From the NCBI GenBank assembly GCA_000466585.1, contig KE993508.1, forward strand, positions 60,212-124,211: DNA of 64,000 nucleotides, given 5' to 3'. Within the stretch, counting starts at the first letter, position 1. Every line of letters begins with the position of its first letter. The position numbers were made by a program, and so were the translations under genes. The notes below the pieces were generated by a model, which saw only the letters and a list, made by a program, of their open reading frames with translations, had not been told where the DNA came from and did not search any database. Shown here one piece after another: positions 41,272 to 50,313 of this stretch. Origin of the DNA: Clostridiales bacterium oral taxon 876 str. F0540. Lineage in GTDB: Bacteria > Bacillota > Clostridia > Clostridiales > Clostridiaceae.

Positions 41272-42300
41272 TTATTCAACCTTAATATAGCTGGTCTCTT
41301 TTTCAAATACCTCTCCTACAATTTCTGCAGTTATATTCTTCTTCCTAAGATCATCAACTATTTTTTCTCCCTCTTCAGCACTGCAGGTGAATAAAAGTCC
41401 GCCTGAAGTCTGAGGATCAAATAAAATATCAGAAAACCACTCAGGTATGTTGTTAAGCTCGTATTTTCCTTCAAGATAAGCTTTATTATTGTAGGTTCCT
41501 TCCGGAACAAGCCCTATCTCTGCATATTCTTTAGCTTCAGAAATATAAGGTATTTTATCCTTATTAAATTTAAAGGTAACCTCTGAAGCACTAGCCATTT
41601 CATAGCTGTGTCCTAAAAATCCAAATCCTGTTATATCTGTACATGCTCTTATTTTAAAATCAGTTATTGCCTCAGCAGCATATTTATTAAGCTCAGACAT
41701 TACTTTTACTGCAGTTTTATATGCCTCTTCTGAAGCAATTCCACCTTTAATTGCTGTGTTTATAATCCCTGTTCCTAACGGCTTGGTAAGAATAATTACA
41801 TCTCCAACCTTTGAACCATAATTTTTCAAAACTTTATCAGGATGAACAATACCTGTAACAGAAAGCCCATACTTTGGTTCATTATCATCAACTGTATGTC
41901 CTCCAACTACTACTGCACCTGCTTCAAGTACCTTATCCGCACCGCCTCTTAATATTTCTCCTAAAACCTCAATAGGCAGACACATTGGAAAGCAAACTAT
42001 GTTTAAAGCTACAAGAGGCTTTCCTCCCATTGCATAAACATCGCTTAAAGAATTTGCTGCAGCAATCTGTCCAAAGGTATACGGGTCATCCACTATAGGT
42101 GTAAAAAAATCTAAAGTTTGTATGATAGCTTTTTCATCATCTATTTTATATACAGCAGCATCATCAGAAGTTTCTATTCCTACAATTAAATTCTTGTCCT
42201 GCATTAAAGGCAAACTACCTAAAATTTTTGAAAGGGTCTCCGGCCCTATTTTAGCCGCTCATCCTGAAGTTCTAGACATCTCAGTAAGTCTTTTAGTCAT
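41272..42300 (-). CDS. selD: Selenide water dikinase SelD, selenocysteine-containing
   Basis: SelD makes selenophosphate from selenide and ATP. Reading from ATG 42300 gives MTKRLTEMSRTSG, then an in-frame TGA at 42261-42259 (residue 14), then AAKIGPETLSKIL. This is exactly the family N-terminus, where the catalytic residue is Cys or Sec, so the TGA encodes Sec. With Sec read through, the protein has 342 residues; the part after TTG 42213 alone would lack the catalytic loop. The glycine-rich GGHTVDDNEPKYG block is seen. The ribosome site AAAGGAGAG precedes ATG by 7 bases. SelA, SelB and tRNA-Sec needed for its own translation are encoded just downstream. Confidence 0.95.
42219..42261 (-). promoter_or_regulatory. 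Candidate bSECIS element of selD
   Basis: Directly after the TGA, CTAAAAT (42254-42248) pairs with ATTTTAG (42225-42219), and AGGG (42247-42244) pairs with CCCT (42236-42233) around loop CCGGAGA; a 7-base bulge TTCAAAA lies on the 3' side. The place and the G-rich apical loop fit a bacterial SECIS. Confidence 0.6.
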
Positions 42301-42364
42301 CTATTATCTCTCCTTTCAAAGGATATTACAAATTAATCCTGACAGTGCAGGTTTTGTCGTAAAT

Positions 42365-42393
42365 TATATAAACTAACTTATATAAAATAACAA
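42365..42393 (-). promoter_or_regulatory. Promoter of selD-selA-selB
   Basis: TTGTTA (42393-42388), 17 bases, TATATA (42370-42365) on the minus strand. The match is moderate. Confidence 0.4.
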
Positions 42394-42412
42394 ACTAATT
42401 GTATAATATTAA

Positions 42413-43015
42413 TTATCTAATGTCTACCTTATCCCTTAATTTATCTATAGTCTTGTCCCCTATTCCTCCCAATTTTTTTAAATCTTCTAGTGAATTAAAG
42501 TTTCCATGTTTTTCTCTGTAATCTATTATTTTTTGAGCAGTAGAAGGTCCGACACCTGGGAGTTTGTCAAGCTGCTCTAAAGTTGCTGTATTAATATCAA
42601 TTTTATCATTTACCTGAACATTTTGAGAAGCAGCATGCATCGAAGCTCCGTTACCAGCACTTTCTATTTTTCTTTCAACATAAATATAGTCTTCATCTTT
42701 AAGCTTCCTAGCTAGATTAAGCTTACTGTTTAGACTTGCGTCTTCGGTAAGACCTCCTGAAAGTTTTATTAAGTCATCCACTATACTTCCTGACTTTAGT
42801 TTATATACTCCCGGCTTTTTTACTTCACCTTTGATGCAAACAGTAATTATACTGGTGTTTGCTTTAACTTCACTTTTTTCTGTACTTTCAACAAAAATAT
42901 CATCTTCATTTAATTTATGTGTTTTGACTTTGGTATTTAAAAGTCCTACAATCAAAAATGCTGTCAATAACAACACTATTACAATAGAGCCGATTATTTT
43001 CTGTTTTGTCTTCAT
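42413..43015 (-). CDS. comEA: ComEA-like helix-hairpin-helix DNA-binding protein
   Basis: ComEA binds double-stranded DNA at the outer membrane face during competence. The product of about 200 residues has a membrane anchor (about 7-26), a SLBB domain (about 52-108, CIKGEVKKPGVYKL) and two C-terminal helix-hairpin-helix motifs (DINTATLEQLDKLPGVGPSTAQ and LEDLKKLGGIGDKT in parts). Start is ATG 43015 after GGGAGGAGC; an in-frame start 8 codons upstream reads through that site. It is divergent from dacF and may not be tied to competence, since many clostridia carry it alone. Confidence 0.88.
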   Translation of the reverse strand: MKTKQKIIGSIVIVLLLTAFLIVGLLNTKVKTHKLNEDDIFVESTEKSEVKANTSIITVCIKGEVKKPGVYKLKSGSIVDDLIKLSGGLTEDASLNSKLNLARKLKDEDYIYVERKIESAGNGASMHAASQNVQVNDKIDINTATLEQLDKLPGVGPSTAQKIIDYREKHGNFNSLEDLKKLGGIGDKTIDKLRDKVDIR

Positions 43016-43174
43016 AATGCTCCTCCCGTTTCTAAACATCCATTTATTAAATTATTGACAACTTTTTTATTTTTTTGTCGCATAATTAAATATTTTTTGT
43101 TATAATTTATTTAATTACGCTATAGCACTGTAATAAATATTAATTATAGGTCGCTTAAGTAATATAAGGGGGAC

Positions 43175-44410
43175 ATGATGAAGAAGTATTTTGTTTTTTT
43201 TCTTTCGATTATATTATTAGTTTCAAATATAAATTATAAAGTATCAGCAAAGGAAGCTGAGCCATCAGTTTCTGCAGACAGCGCAGTCTTAATGGATGCG
43301 ACTACCGGAACCATACTTTATGCAAAGAACATGAATACTGCCTACCCTCCTGCTTCAACTACAAAAACTATGACAGCCTTGCTAACTTTAGAAAACACAA
43401 AGCTTGACGATGTTGTCAAGGTAAGTAAGAAGGTCCCTTTTGTTGATGGAAGTAAAATAGGTTTATACGAAGGTGAAGAACTTCATGTAAAAGATGTGCT
43501 TTATGGGATGCTTCTTTTATCTGGTAATGATTGTGCTGAAGCTTTAGCAGAACATGTTGGCGGGTCAATCGAAGGCTTTGCAGCCCTTATGAATAAGAGA
43601 GCAAAAGAACTTGGATGTGAAAACACTAACTTTGTAAATCCAAGCGGCCTTTATGACAGCAATCATAAAACCTCTGCAAAGGATTTGGCTCTAATAATGA
43701 GAGAGCTTATTAAACATCCTGAGTTTAGAGAGATATCATCTACTTTTGCTTATAAAATTCCACCAACTAATCTTCATCCTGATGGAATTAATCTGGCTAA
43801 TGAAAACAAACTAATAAATAAAAATTCCATGTATTATTATGCTCCTGCAGAAGCAGGAAAGACCGGATATACTATTCAATCACAGCATTCTTATGTTGCA
43901 AGCGCTTCAAAAAATGGTCACAGATTAATTGCTGCTTTTGTTCATGACGAGCATAAAAACTTTTATGTTGATGCAAAAAATTTATTTGAATATGGTTTTA
44001 ATAATTTCAACTTGGTAAAGCTTTACAGTAAAGGCGATTCAGTTACGACCTACAATGAAGATAAATTAAGCATCCCTCTTTTAGCTGAAGATGATTATTA
44101 TTATGTTAAGGAAAAAAATACTACAGACGTGCCCGTTACAAATTTAATAAGTAAAGCTTTAAAGGATATTTCCTTTAAAAAAGGCGATGAAGTAATGGAA
44201 GCTTCAGTAAGATTTAAAAATAATAATCTCCCAAATTTAAAGCTTGTAAGCGGAGTTGAGCATGAAACCAAATCAGCATTAAGTTTTAATGTATCCTCCA
44301 GTAATAAGAATGGGAATATGACTCCTTACATTATTGACGCAGTACTGGCGCTAATTGTTTTAGCATTAATTATTAATATTATAAATAGAAAAAGAGCCTA
44401 TAGAAGATAA
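43175..44410 (+). CDS. dacF: D-alanyl-D-alanine carboxypeptidase (DacF type)
   Basis: This penicillin-binding protein trims the terminal D-Ala from peptidoglycan stems. The 411-residue protein has a signal peptide (about 1-25), the SxxK motif PASTTKTM near 60-67, SGND near 119, KTG in AGKTGYT near 229, and a C-terminal beta domain ending in a hydrophobic anchor (about 386-405). Length and layout match the sporulation-linked DacF/DacB subfamily. Translation may start at either of two adjacent ATGs after GGGGGAC. Confidence 0.9.
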   Translation: MMKKYFVFFLSIILLVSNINYKVSAKEAEPSVSADSAVLMDATTGTILYAKNMNTAYPPASTTKTMTALLTLENTKLDDVVKVSKKVPFVDGSKIGLYEGEELHVKDVLYGMLLLSGNDCAEALAEHVGGSIEGFAALMNKRAKELGCENTNFVNPSGLYDSNHKTSAKDLALIMRELIKHPEFREISSTFAYKIPPTNLHPDGINLANENKLINKNSMYYYAPAEAGKTGYTIQSQHSYVASASKNGHRLIAAFVHDEHKNFYVDAKNLFEYGFNNFNLVKLYSKGDSVTTYNEDKLSIPLLAEDDYYYVKEKNTTDVPVTNLISKALKDISFKKGDEVMEASVRFKNNNLPNLKLVSGVEHETKSALSFNVSSSNKNGNMTPYIIDAVLALIVLALIINIINRKRAYRR

Positions 44411-44436
44411 GCAGGATTACCTGCTTATTTCTTTTA
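44407..44436. terminator. Bidirectional terminator between dacF and rluD
   Basis: ATAAGCAGG (44407-44415) and CCTGCTTAT (44420-44428) pair around 4 bases, followed by TTCTTTT. It overlaps the rluD stop codon. Confidence 0.85.
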
Positions 44437-45313
44437 TAAGCTCTTTCATATCTTCAGGAAGATTACTTTCAAGTTCTATAAGTTTTCCTGTTCTTGGGTG
44501 AGGAAAAACTAGTCTAAATGCGTGAAGCGCCTGTCTTTTTATTAGATTGCTGTCATCTTCAACTCCATATAAGCTATCACCAAATATAGGATGACCTAGG
44601 TGACTCAAATGAACCCTTATTTGATGAGTTCTCCCAGTTTCTAAAGTTAATCTAACCAAATCACCTTTATTAAAACTCTCAATTACTTTAAAATGCGTAA
44701 TACTTTTTTGACCTCTTTCATCTACTATTCTTTTAATGCTGTCATCAGTAGGTCTGTAGATAGGAAGATCTATTGTTCCTTCAGAAGCCTTTATATTTCC
44801 ATGAACCAATGCTAAATAGCTTTTTTCAAATTCTTCCTTCTGCATATCTCGTGCCAAAGCCATATGTGAAAATTGATTTTTCGCTATTATTATAAGTCCT
44901 GATGTATCCATATCAAGCCTGCTTACGAGTCTTACTATACAATCTTCTCCTTTTTCTCTAAAATAATAGATAAGACCATTAGCAAGGGTTCCATAGGGAT
45001 AGCTTTTAGTAGGATGTACAACTATACCTGGTGACTTATTTGCAACTATCAAATCGCTGTCTTCATATACTATTTCTAGATCCATTTTTTCCGGTTCAAT
45101 ATTTTGGCTTTCTTCTTTATTAACTTCAAAGCCTATAATATCATTTTCTTTCAAAACATAATTTAGCTTTTGAACCTTATTATTAACTTCTATTCTTCCC
45201 TGCATTGCAGCACCTTTAATAAGCCTTGTTGACAGCTGCGCATTCTTTTTAAGATATTCCCTTAGTTTTATGCCCGCTTCTTCATTTTTCACTTCATACT
45301 TTAGTTTACTCAT
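44417..45313 (-). CDS. RluD-family pseudouridine synthase
   Basis: The 298-residue protein has an N-terminal S4-like RNA-binding region (about 12-75) and the RluA/RluD catalytic core with VSRLDMDTSGLII near residues 130-142, whose Asp is the nucleophile, then HQIRVHLSHLGHPIFGD near 225-241. Such enzymes make pseudouridines in 23S rRNA or tRNA; the exact target cannot be read from sequence. It lies downstream of an LCP gene. Confidence 0.92.
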   Translation of the reverse strand: MSKLKYEVKNEEAGIKLREYLKKNAQLSTRLIKGAAMQGRIEVNNKVQKLNYVLKENDIIGFEVNKEESQNIEPEKMDLEIVYEDSDLIVANKSPGIVVHPTKSYPYGTLANGLIYYFREKGEDCIVRLVSRLDMDTSGLIIIAKNQFSHMALARDMQKEEFEKSYLALVHGNIKASEGTIDLPIYRPTDDSIKRIVDERGQKSITHFKVIESFNKGDLVRLTLETGRTHQIRVHLSHLGHPIFGDSLYGVEDDSNLIKRQALHAFRLVFPHPRTGKLIELESNLPEDMKELIKEISR

Positions 45314-45414
45314 TAAGATTCACCTCAACAAAAAATTAACTGTGATAACAAACACAGTTAATCTTCTTATTACCTATCAATTATATCAAATAAAGCAGCT
45401 TTGTATATACTATT

Positions 45415-46371
45415 TTATTTTTTTGCTGTTTCATTATGCAGCTTCATTAAAACATCTTTATTTTTCTTTTCATCGTATATAAGATATGATACTCCGGATA
45501 TATATTCAGCATCGCCCTTTAAGGTATACATATTTATCTTAGTTTTATCAAGCTTCACTAAAGAATACCCATTTTTGACCATATCCTGTGCGCTCATGTT
45601 AGTCTCAACATAGTTTGGTATAGAAGCCAGTATACTAGGTATCTTTGTGATAATTGAAGGATTTTTAAATTTATCAATAACCTTATTCAAAAATAAATGT
45701 TGGTTTTCTATTCTTCCCAAATCTCCATCAGCAAGACCTGTTCCATCATTATTTTTTCTCCATCTAAAAAATTCTTCAGCTTTTTTACCATCAAGCTGTA
45801 CAGTTTCACCTTTTTTAAAATGAATATGAAGGTTTTGAGTTGGGTCATCATAATCCATTTTATTATTTATTTTTACCTCTATAGGGCCAATTATATCGAC
45901 AATATTTCGAAATCCGGCATAATCAACCTTGCCGTAATAATTCACCTTTATATTGAGCATATTTTCTACAGCATCAATTAAAAATGCAGGTCCTCCTATA
46001 ACATTAGCTTCATTTATTTTTTTATATTTTTTGTTAACCTCAATTAAAGTATCTCTTGGTATAGATATAACATTTGCTTCTTCAAGCTTTGGATTATAAT
46101 TAATAAGAAGAATTGTATCTGTTCTTTTAAGATTGTCTTTGTCTTCTGCCCCAACAACACCTATGTCTACCCCCATAGCCAAGATGTTAACCGGTTCATC
46201 TTTACTTACTGCTTTAGGTTTTATCTTATCTGCTTGACTACTACCCTGGTTGCTTAACTTTAGCATATAATTATATAATGAAGTACCGGTAGCTAAACCT
46301 AAACATATAATAAGTGTACATACTACAAGTATAAAGTTTCTAAACCTGTGCCTTTTTTTTATTTTCCCCAT
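45415..46371 (-). CDS. LytR-CpsA-Psr family cell wall protein
   Basis: LCP proteins transfer glycopolymers such as teichoic acids from lipid carrier to peptidoglycan. The 318-residue protein has a basic N-terminus, a membrane segment (about 12-34) and the extracellular LCP domain with NILAMGVDIG near 62, RTDTILLINYNP near 83, SIPRDTLIEV near 100 and RWRKNNDGTGLADGDLGRIENQ-type block near 205. The conserved Arg and Asp residues for pyrophosphate binding are kept. It lies 10 bases after yqeK. Confidence 0.92.
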   Translation of the reverse strand: MGKIKKRHRFRNFILVVCTLIICLGLATGTSLYNYMLKLSNQGSSQADKIKPKAVSKDEPVNILAMGVDIGVVGAEDKDNLKRTDTILLINYNPKLEEANVISIPRDTLIEVNKKYKKINEANVIGGPAFLIDAVENMLNIKVNYYGKVDYAGFRNIVDIIGPIEVKINNKMDYDDPTQNLHIHFKKGETVQLDGKKAEEFFRWRKNNDGTGLADGDLGRIENQHLFLNKVIDKFKNPSIITKIPSILASIPNYVETNMSAQDMVKNGYSLVKLDKTKINMYTLKGDAEYISGVSYLIYDEKKNKDVLMKLHNETAKK

Positions 46372-46381
46372 GTTTTATCTC

Positions 46382-46951
46382 CTACATTTTGCTGAAAATT
46401 ATGTAATTTCTAGCTTCTATGGTATCAAAATGCAGAAGCTGTCCTCTAGAAATCACATATTTTATTGTGTTATCAAAAGATAATAAAAGAGCCTCATCCA
46501 AATCTTTATATGCAAGTTCTCTAAGCTCTGAAACCCCTGGGAAGTTCCTCATTGGTTCTATATAATCAGATATATATATTATCTTTTCCAATACCGACAT
46601 ATTTTTTCTGCCGGTAGTATGATATGTTATGGAATTTAATATATCTTCGTCAGAAATCCCCATTAAGCTCTTCGCAATAATGCTTCCCACCAACCCGTGC
46701 ATTATATTTGGAGTCTTTTTATACATAACATCTATATTATAACCATTATTTTCTAAAATATTAATAATTTCATCATCTTTCATATTTTTAGCTGAATCAT
46801 GAACTAATCCAGCTATTTTTGCCTTGTTTATATCTTCACCGTAAAAAGCAGCAAGCTTAACAGCTGTATCTTTAACTCTTAAGCTGTGATTAAATCTTTG
46901 TTCATTTAAATTCTCTTTTAAATATTTTTGAATTTCAGCTTCATTCCACAT
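46382..46951 (-). CDS. yqeK: HD-domain hydrolase YqeK
   Basis: YqeK proteins are HD hydrolases; the Bacillus and related enzymes hydrolyse Ap4A. The 189-residue product has the HSLRVKDTAVKLA start of the HD fold near residue 22 and the HD pair in LVHDSAKNM near 48, plus MHGLVGSIIA and ITYHTTGRKNMS. The start is ATG 46951 with an AGAGGTGAA site; a start ten codons upstream would overlap nadD. It follows nadD, the usual nadD-yqeK pair. Confidence 0.92.
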   Translation of the reverse strand: MWNEAEIQKYLKENLNEQRFNHSLRVKDTAVKLAAFYGEDINKAKIAGLVHDSAKNMKDDEIINILENNGYNIDVMYKKTPNIMHGLVGSIIAKSLMGISDEDILNSITYHTTGRKNMSVLEKIIYISDYIEPMRNFPGVSELRELAYKDLDEALLLSFDNTIKYVISRGQLLHFDTIEARNYIIFSKM

Positions 46952-46961
46952 AATTTCACCT

Positions 46962-47567
46962 CTAATCTTTATATAATTCAAGCTCTAACATGATATTGTA
47001 GGCACCCGAAGGCATTAAATAGCTCGCGTCTCTTCCATCCCTTATCATTTTTTTTATAGAGGTTGAGGATATATCAAAAAGACCTAAATCTAAAAAAATA
47101 ATTTCTTTTTTATATTTCTCTTCTACTATTTTCTTCTGATTAAGAATAATTTCTTTTGAATAACCCGGTCGATTGAATACCACTAACCTGCAGGCATTTA
47201 ATATTCTGTCAACACTCTTCCAGTAATCAAGTTCTACCAAACAATCAGCTCCGGTGATAAAATACCACTCAGTTTCAGGTTCAAGCCTATTAAAGTACTC
47301 TAAAGTTTTATAAGTATAGCTTAGATCAGGACTTCTAATTTCATAGCTGCTTACAGAAAAATTCTTTTCACCTCTTATAGCTGCATTTACCATTTCATAT
47401 CTTATAACAGCATCCGTCTTTTTCTTATCTGTTTTATGAGGTGGATTTCCTGACGGCATAAAGATAATTTCATCTAAATTAAGTTGGTGCACAGCTTCAT
47501 GTGCTATGTAAAGATGTCCATTATGAATCGGATCAAAAGTTCCTCCAAAAATTCCTTTCCTAACCAT
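46962..47567 (-). CDS. nadD: Nicotinate-nucleotide adenylyltransferase NadD
   Basis: NadD joins ATP and nicotinate mononucleotide in NAD synthesis. The 201-residue protein has the nucleotidyltransferase motif GGTFDPIHNGHLYIA at residues 8-22, the substrate block FMPSGNPPHK near 36 and the ISSTSIKKMIRDG motif (ISSTxIR) near 165. It lies between yhbY and yqeK, the conserved obgE-yhbY-nadD-yqeK order. Confidence 0.95.
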   Translation of the reverse strand: MVRKGIFGGTFDPIHNGHLYIAHEAVHQLNLDEIIFMPSGNPPHKTDKKKTDAVIRYEMVNAAIRGEKNFSVSSYEIRSPDLSYTYKTLEYFNRLEPETEWYFITGADCLVELDYWKSVDRILNACRLVVFNRPGYSKEIILNQKKIVEEKYKKEIIFLDLGLFDISSTSIKKMIRDGRDASYLMPSGAYNIMLELELYKD

Positions 47568-47586
47568 AAATTCTCCTTTCTTTACA

Positions 47587-47630
47587 AAACTAGCATGTAT
47601 TCATTATAAAATAAATACATGCTAGTTTAA
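47587..47630 (-). terminator. Hairpin terminator after yhbY
   Basis: AAACTAGCATGTATT (47587-47601) and its complement (47614-47628) form a 15-bp perfect stem with 12-base loop. The T-run after it is short, so readthrough to nadD is possible. Confidence 0.65.
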
Positions 47631-47632
47631 AG

Positions 47633-47923
47633 TTATGGTAATTGTATTTTTTGTTTCTTTTCTGACCTTCTATAAAGAACAATTTTACTTCCTATTGCTT
47701 GAACTCCTTCACAATTTAACTCACTACATATTATATCTGATGCTTCTCTTGCTTCATATCCACTATTATTCAATACACTTATTTTAATTATTTCTCTAGC
47801 TTCCAAGGCATCATCAATTTGTTTTAAAAAACCTTCCTCAATACCACCCTTGCCTAGCTGAAATATAGGATCTAAATTGTTAGCTAAAGATCTCAGATAG
47901 CTTCTTTGCTTGCTTGTTATCAT
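47633..47923 (-). CDS. yhbY: YhbY family RNA-binding protein (CRM domain)
   Basis: The 96-residue protein is a stand-alone CRM domain, a KH-like RNA-binding fold linked to 50S assembly. Typical blocks are ITSKQRSYLRSLANN at the start, FQLGKGGIEEGFL near 22-34 and a C-terminal QAIGSKIVLYRRS near 76-88. Start is ATG 47923 with an AGGAGG site; a start 18 codons upstream would overlap obgE. It is the gene after obgE. Confidence 0.93.
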   Translation of the reverse strand: MITSKQRSYLRSLANNLDPIFQLGKGGIEEGFLKQIDDALEAREIIKISVLNNSGYEAREASDIICSELNCEGVQAIGSKIVLYRRSEKKQKIQLP

Positions 47924-47948
47924 ATTATAAAAATCCTCCTGTTTACAA

Positions 47949-49223
47949 CTACAATAAGAATTCGAACTCAAAGTCATTTAATCTTACAGTATCTCCATCC
48001 TGAATACCCATTTCTATTAACTGATTTAATACTCCCTTATTTCTTAATACCTTGTGGAAATATTTTAAAGAATCCGGTTCGTTTACATTAACACTTGCAA
48101 GCAATCTATCAACAAAGCTTCCTTCTACTATGTAAACTCCATCTTCTACTCTTATATCGTAAGTAAAGCGTTTTTCTTCAGGAATAAACATTTCTGATTC
48201 GCTTATTTCTAAATCCTCTATAGGAATATTGCTTAACATCTCAGCAGCTTCTTTCAAAAGTTCATCTACTCCTGAGTTAGTAGCTCCTGAAATCTTGAAC
48301 ACCTTATTATAGCCAAGTTCCTGAACCTTTTTCTTGAAATCTTCAAAAATGGATTCATCGTAAAGCATATCCGCTTTATTTGCAGCTATTATCTGAGGCC
48401 TATCCCAAAGCTTTACACTATATTTTTTAAGTTCCTCATTTATCTTTAAAAAATCTTCAAAGGCGTCTCTGCCCTCTACTCCTGAAATATCAACTACATG
48501 TATTAGCAGTCTTGTTCTTTCTATATGCCTTAAAAAGTCTAATCCCAGTCCTATGCCCTCTGCAGCGCCTTCTATTATACCCGGTATATCAGCCATTATA
48601 AAGCTTTTTATTCCTTTAACATCAACTACTCCTAAATTAGGTTTCAAAGTAGTAAAGTGATAGTTTGCAATTTTAGGTTTGGCTTTAGAAACTACTGATA
48701 AAAGAGTAGATTTTCCTACATTAGGAAATCCAATAAGTCCAACATCAGCTAAAAGCTTTAACTCAAGCTCTATGTTTCTTTCTTCACCCGGCATCCCCGG
48801 TTCTGCAAAATTAGGAGCCTGTCTTGTTGGTGTTGCAAATTTTGAATTTCCTTTTCCGCCTTTTCCGCCTTTAGCAACTATAAAAGTATCTCCAGCATGT
48901 GATAAATCTGCCATTATTTTATTTGTTTCTATATCTCTTATGATAGTGCCCATCGGTACTTTTATGTATAAGCTTTCGCCGTTTTTCCCATAACAGTTTG
49001 AACCTGAGCCGTTTGTACCTCTTTCTGCAGAATACTTCTTCTTATAAGTAAAATCCAGCAGAGTAGTCATATTGGCATCTGACACCAAAACAACGTCTCC
49101 GCCTTTTCCTCCGTCTCCTCCATCAGGCCCTCCTAAAGGAACATATTTTTCTCTTCTAAAGGAAATTGCTCCATCTCCTCCGTCACCTGATTTTACGTAA
49201 ATTTTCGCTCTATCAATAAACAT
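47949..49223 (-). CDS. obgE: GTPase ObgE
   Basis: Obg is an essential GTPase of 50S assembly and stress and sporulation control. The 424-residue protein has the glycine-rich OBG domain (residues 1-158, GGPDGGDGGKGGDV and related), the GTPase domain with GFPNVGKST near 165, DIPGII near 212 and NKAD near 281, and the C-terminal OCT domain. Start is ATG 49223; a GTG three codons upstream is part of the ribosome site. Confidence 0.97.
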   Translation of the reverse strand: MFIDRAKIYVKSGDGGDGAISFRREKYVPLGGPDGGDGGKGGDVVLVSDANMTTLLDFTYKKKYSAERGTNGSGSNCYGKNGESLYIKVPMGTIIRDIETNKIMADLSHAGDTFIVAKGGKGGKGNSKFATPTRQAPNFAEPGMPGEERNIELELKLLADVGLIGFPNVGKSTLLSVVSKAKPKIANYHFTTLKPNLGVVDVKGIKSFIMADIPGIIEGAAEGIGLGLDFLRHIERTRLLIHVVDISGVEGRDAFEDFLKINEELKKYSVKLWDRPQIIAANKADMLYDESIFEDFKKKVQELGYNKVFKISGATNSGVDELLKEAAEMLSNIPIEDLEISESEMFIPEEKRFTYDIRVEDGVYIVEGSFVDRLLASVNVNEPDSLKYFHKVLRNKGVLNQLIEMGIQDGDTVRLNDFEFEFLL

Positions 49224-49324
49224 ATATTTCACCTCTTATTTAAACGACCTTTTTATAAGCTTTTGTAAAGATATACAAATATATTATTAACTAAATTATA
49301 TTATTTAATTAATAAATTTTTACA

Positions 49325-49357
49325 ATTTTAAAAAAGCACCCAAATAATGGGTGCTTT
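49325..49357 (-). terminator. Terminator of rplU-prp-rpmA
   Basis: AAAGCACCCA (49333-49342) and TGGGTGCTTT (49348-49357) form a perfect stem with a T-run on the minus strand. Confidence 0.9.
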
Positions 49358-49363
49358 AAATCA

Positions 49364-49666
49364 TTACTCAGCTATTTGTACTTCAACATCTACAGGGTAA
49401 ACACTAGCTCTCTTTTTGTCTCTTCCAACTCTTTCATATCTAACGATACCGTCTACCTTAGAATAAAGAGTATCATCGCTGCCTTTACCTACGTTTTCTC
49501 CTGGATGAAGCTTTGTACCTCTTTGTCTAACTAATATGTTACCAGCTAAAACAAATTGTCCATCAGCACATTTAACACCAAGTCTTTTGGATTCACTGTC
49601 TCTTCCGTTTCTTGAGCTACCTACTCCTTTTTTGTGAGCAAATAACTGAAGGTTCATAACTAGCAT
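49364..49666 (-). CDS. rpmA: 50S ribosomal protein L27, with Prp-cleaved leader
   Basis: L27 reaches the peptidyl transferase centre with its N-terminus. The 100-residue form starts MLVMNLQLFAHKKGVGSS; in Firmicutes the Prp protease must remove the first nine residues at LQLF|AHKK before the ribosome can work. The rest, DSESKRLGVKCADGQ and RQRGTKLHPGENVGKG, is standard L27. The protease gene lies 4 bases upstream. Confidence 0.97.
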   Translation of the reverse strand: MLVMNLQLFAHKKGVGSSRNGRDSESKRLGVKCADGQFVLAGNILVRQRGTKLHPGENVGKGSDDTLYSKVDGIVRYERVGRDKKRASVYPVDVEVQIAE

Positions 49667-49670
49667 GGTA

Positions 49671-49997
49671 TTACACCTCCTCTACTTCCACATCTATATA
49701 TTCACCGTAGCTTACTTCTACACCTTGTAATCCAACAAGCATAGTCTCAAGCAGTATCTGACATTTATTTATCTCTTCTAGAGAAAGCATTTGCAAATCC
49801 ATGCTTAAAAACCCGTCTTCTAGAGAGATTGAAGGATTAATTTTCAGCACTTCTGTAATACCATTAGCAATAGTTAATGAAATTGCAGAAACAGCACTGC
49901 AAACCATATCGTATCCTTCATCAGCAGAGTCTGCATGACCCTTTAAATTGACAGATACTATTTTTTTTGAATCTTTTTTAAATTTTGCAATAATCAT
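49671..49997 (-). CDS. prp: L27 processing cysteine protease Prp
   Basis: Prp (YsxB) is the cysteine protease that removes the L27 leader in Firmicutes. The 108-residue protein has the catalytic His in GHAD near residue 21 and the catalytic Cys in GYDMVCSAVSAIS near 29-41. It lies between rplU and rpmA with 4-base gaps, the fixed Firmicutes order. Confidence 0.96.
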   Translation of the reverse strand: MIIAKFKKDSKKIVSVNLKGHADSADEGYDMVCSAVSAISLTIANGITEVLKINPSISLEDGFLSMDLQMLSLEEINKCQILLETMLVGLQGVEVSYGEYIDVEVEEV

Positions 49998-50001
49998 AAT
50001 A

Positions 50002-50313
50002 TTATGCGTTTATTTTTTCAATTTGTAGCTTAGTGTATGGTTGTCTATGACCTTGCTTTCTTCTGTAGTCTTTCTTTCTCTTATACTTGAAGACAATAAT
50101 CTTCTTAGCTTTTCCTTGTCCTAATACCTTAGCAACAACATTAGCTCCTTCAACTACAGGCTTACCTACTACTAAACCATCTTCCTTACCAACGGCTAAA
50201 ACATTTGTTAATTCAACAGTTGCGTCAACTTCACCAGCTAACTTTTCAACGTATATAACGTCTCCCTCTTGAACTTTGTATTGTTTTCCTCCAGTAGCTA
50301 TAACTGCGTACAT
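50002..50313 (-). CDS. rplU: 50S ribosomal protein L21
   Basis: L21 is a 50S assembly protein next to L20. The 103-residue protein has YAVIATGGKQYKVQEGD at the start and the C-terminal signature FKYKRKKDYRRKQGHRQPYT. The ATG has an AGGAGGTG site. It leads rplU-prp-rpmA from a promoter and leader just upstream. Confidence 0.97.
   Translation of the reverse strand: MYAVIATGGKQYKVQEGDVIYVEKLAGEVDATVELTNVLAVGKEDGLVVGKPVVEGANVVAKVLGQGKAKKIIVFKYKRKKDYRRKQGHRQPYTKLQIEKINA

Noticed and set aside
41272..42213. SelD starting at TTG 42213, 313 residues
   Set aside because: This start would remove the catalytic N-terminal loop, and a conserved ATG with a ribosome site lies upstream through an in-frame TGA that fits Sec.
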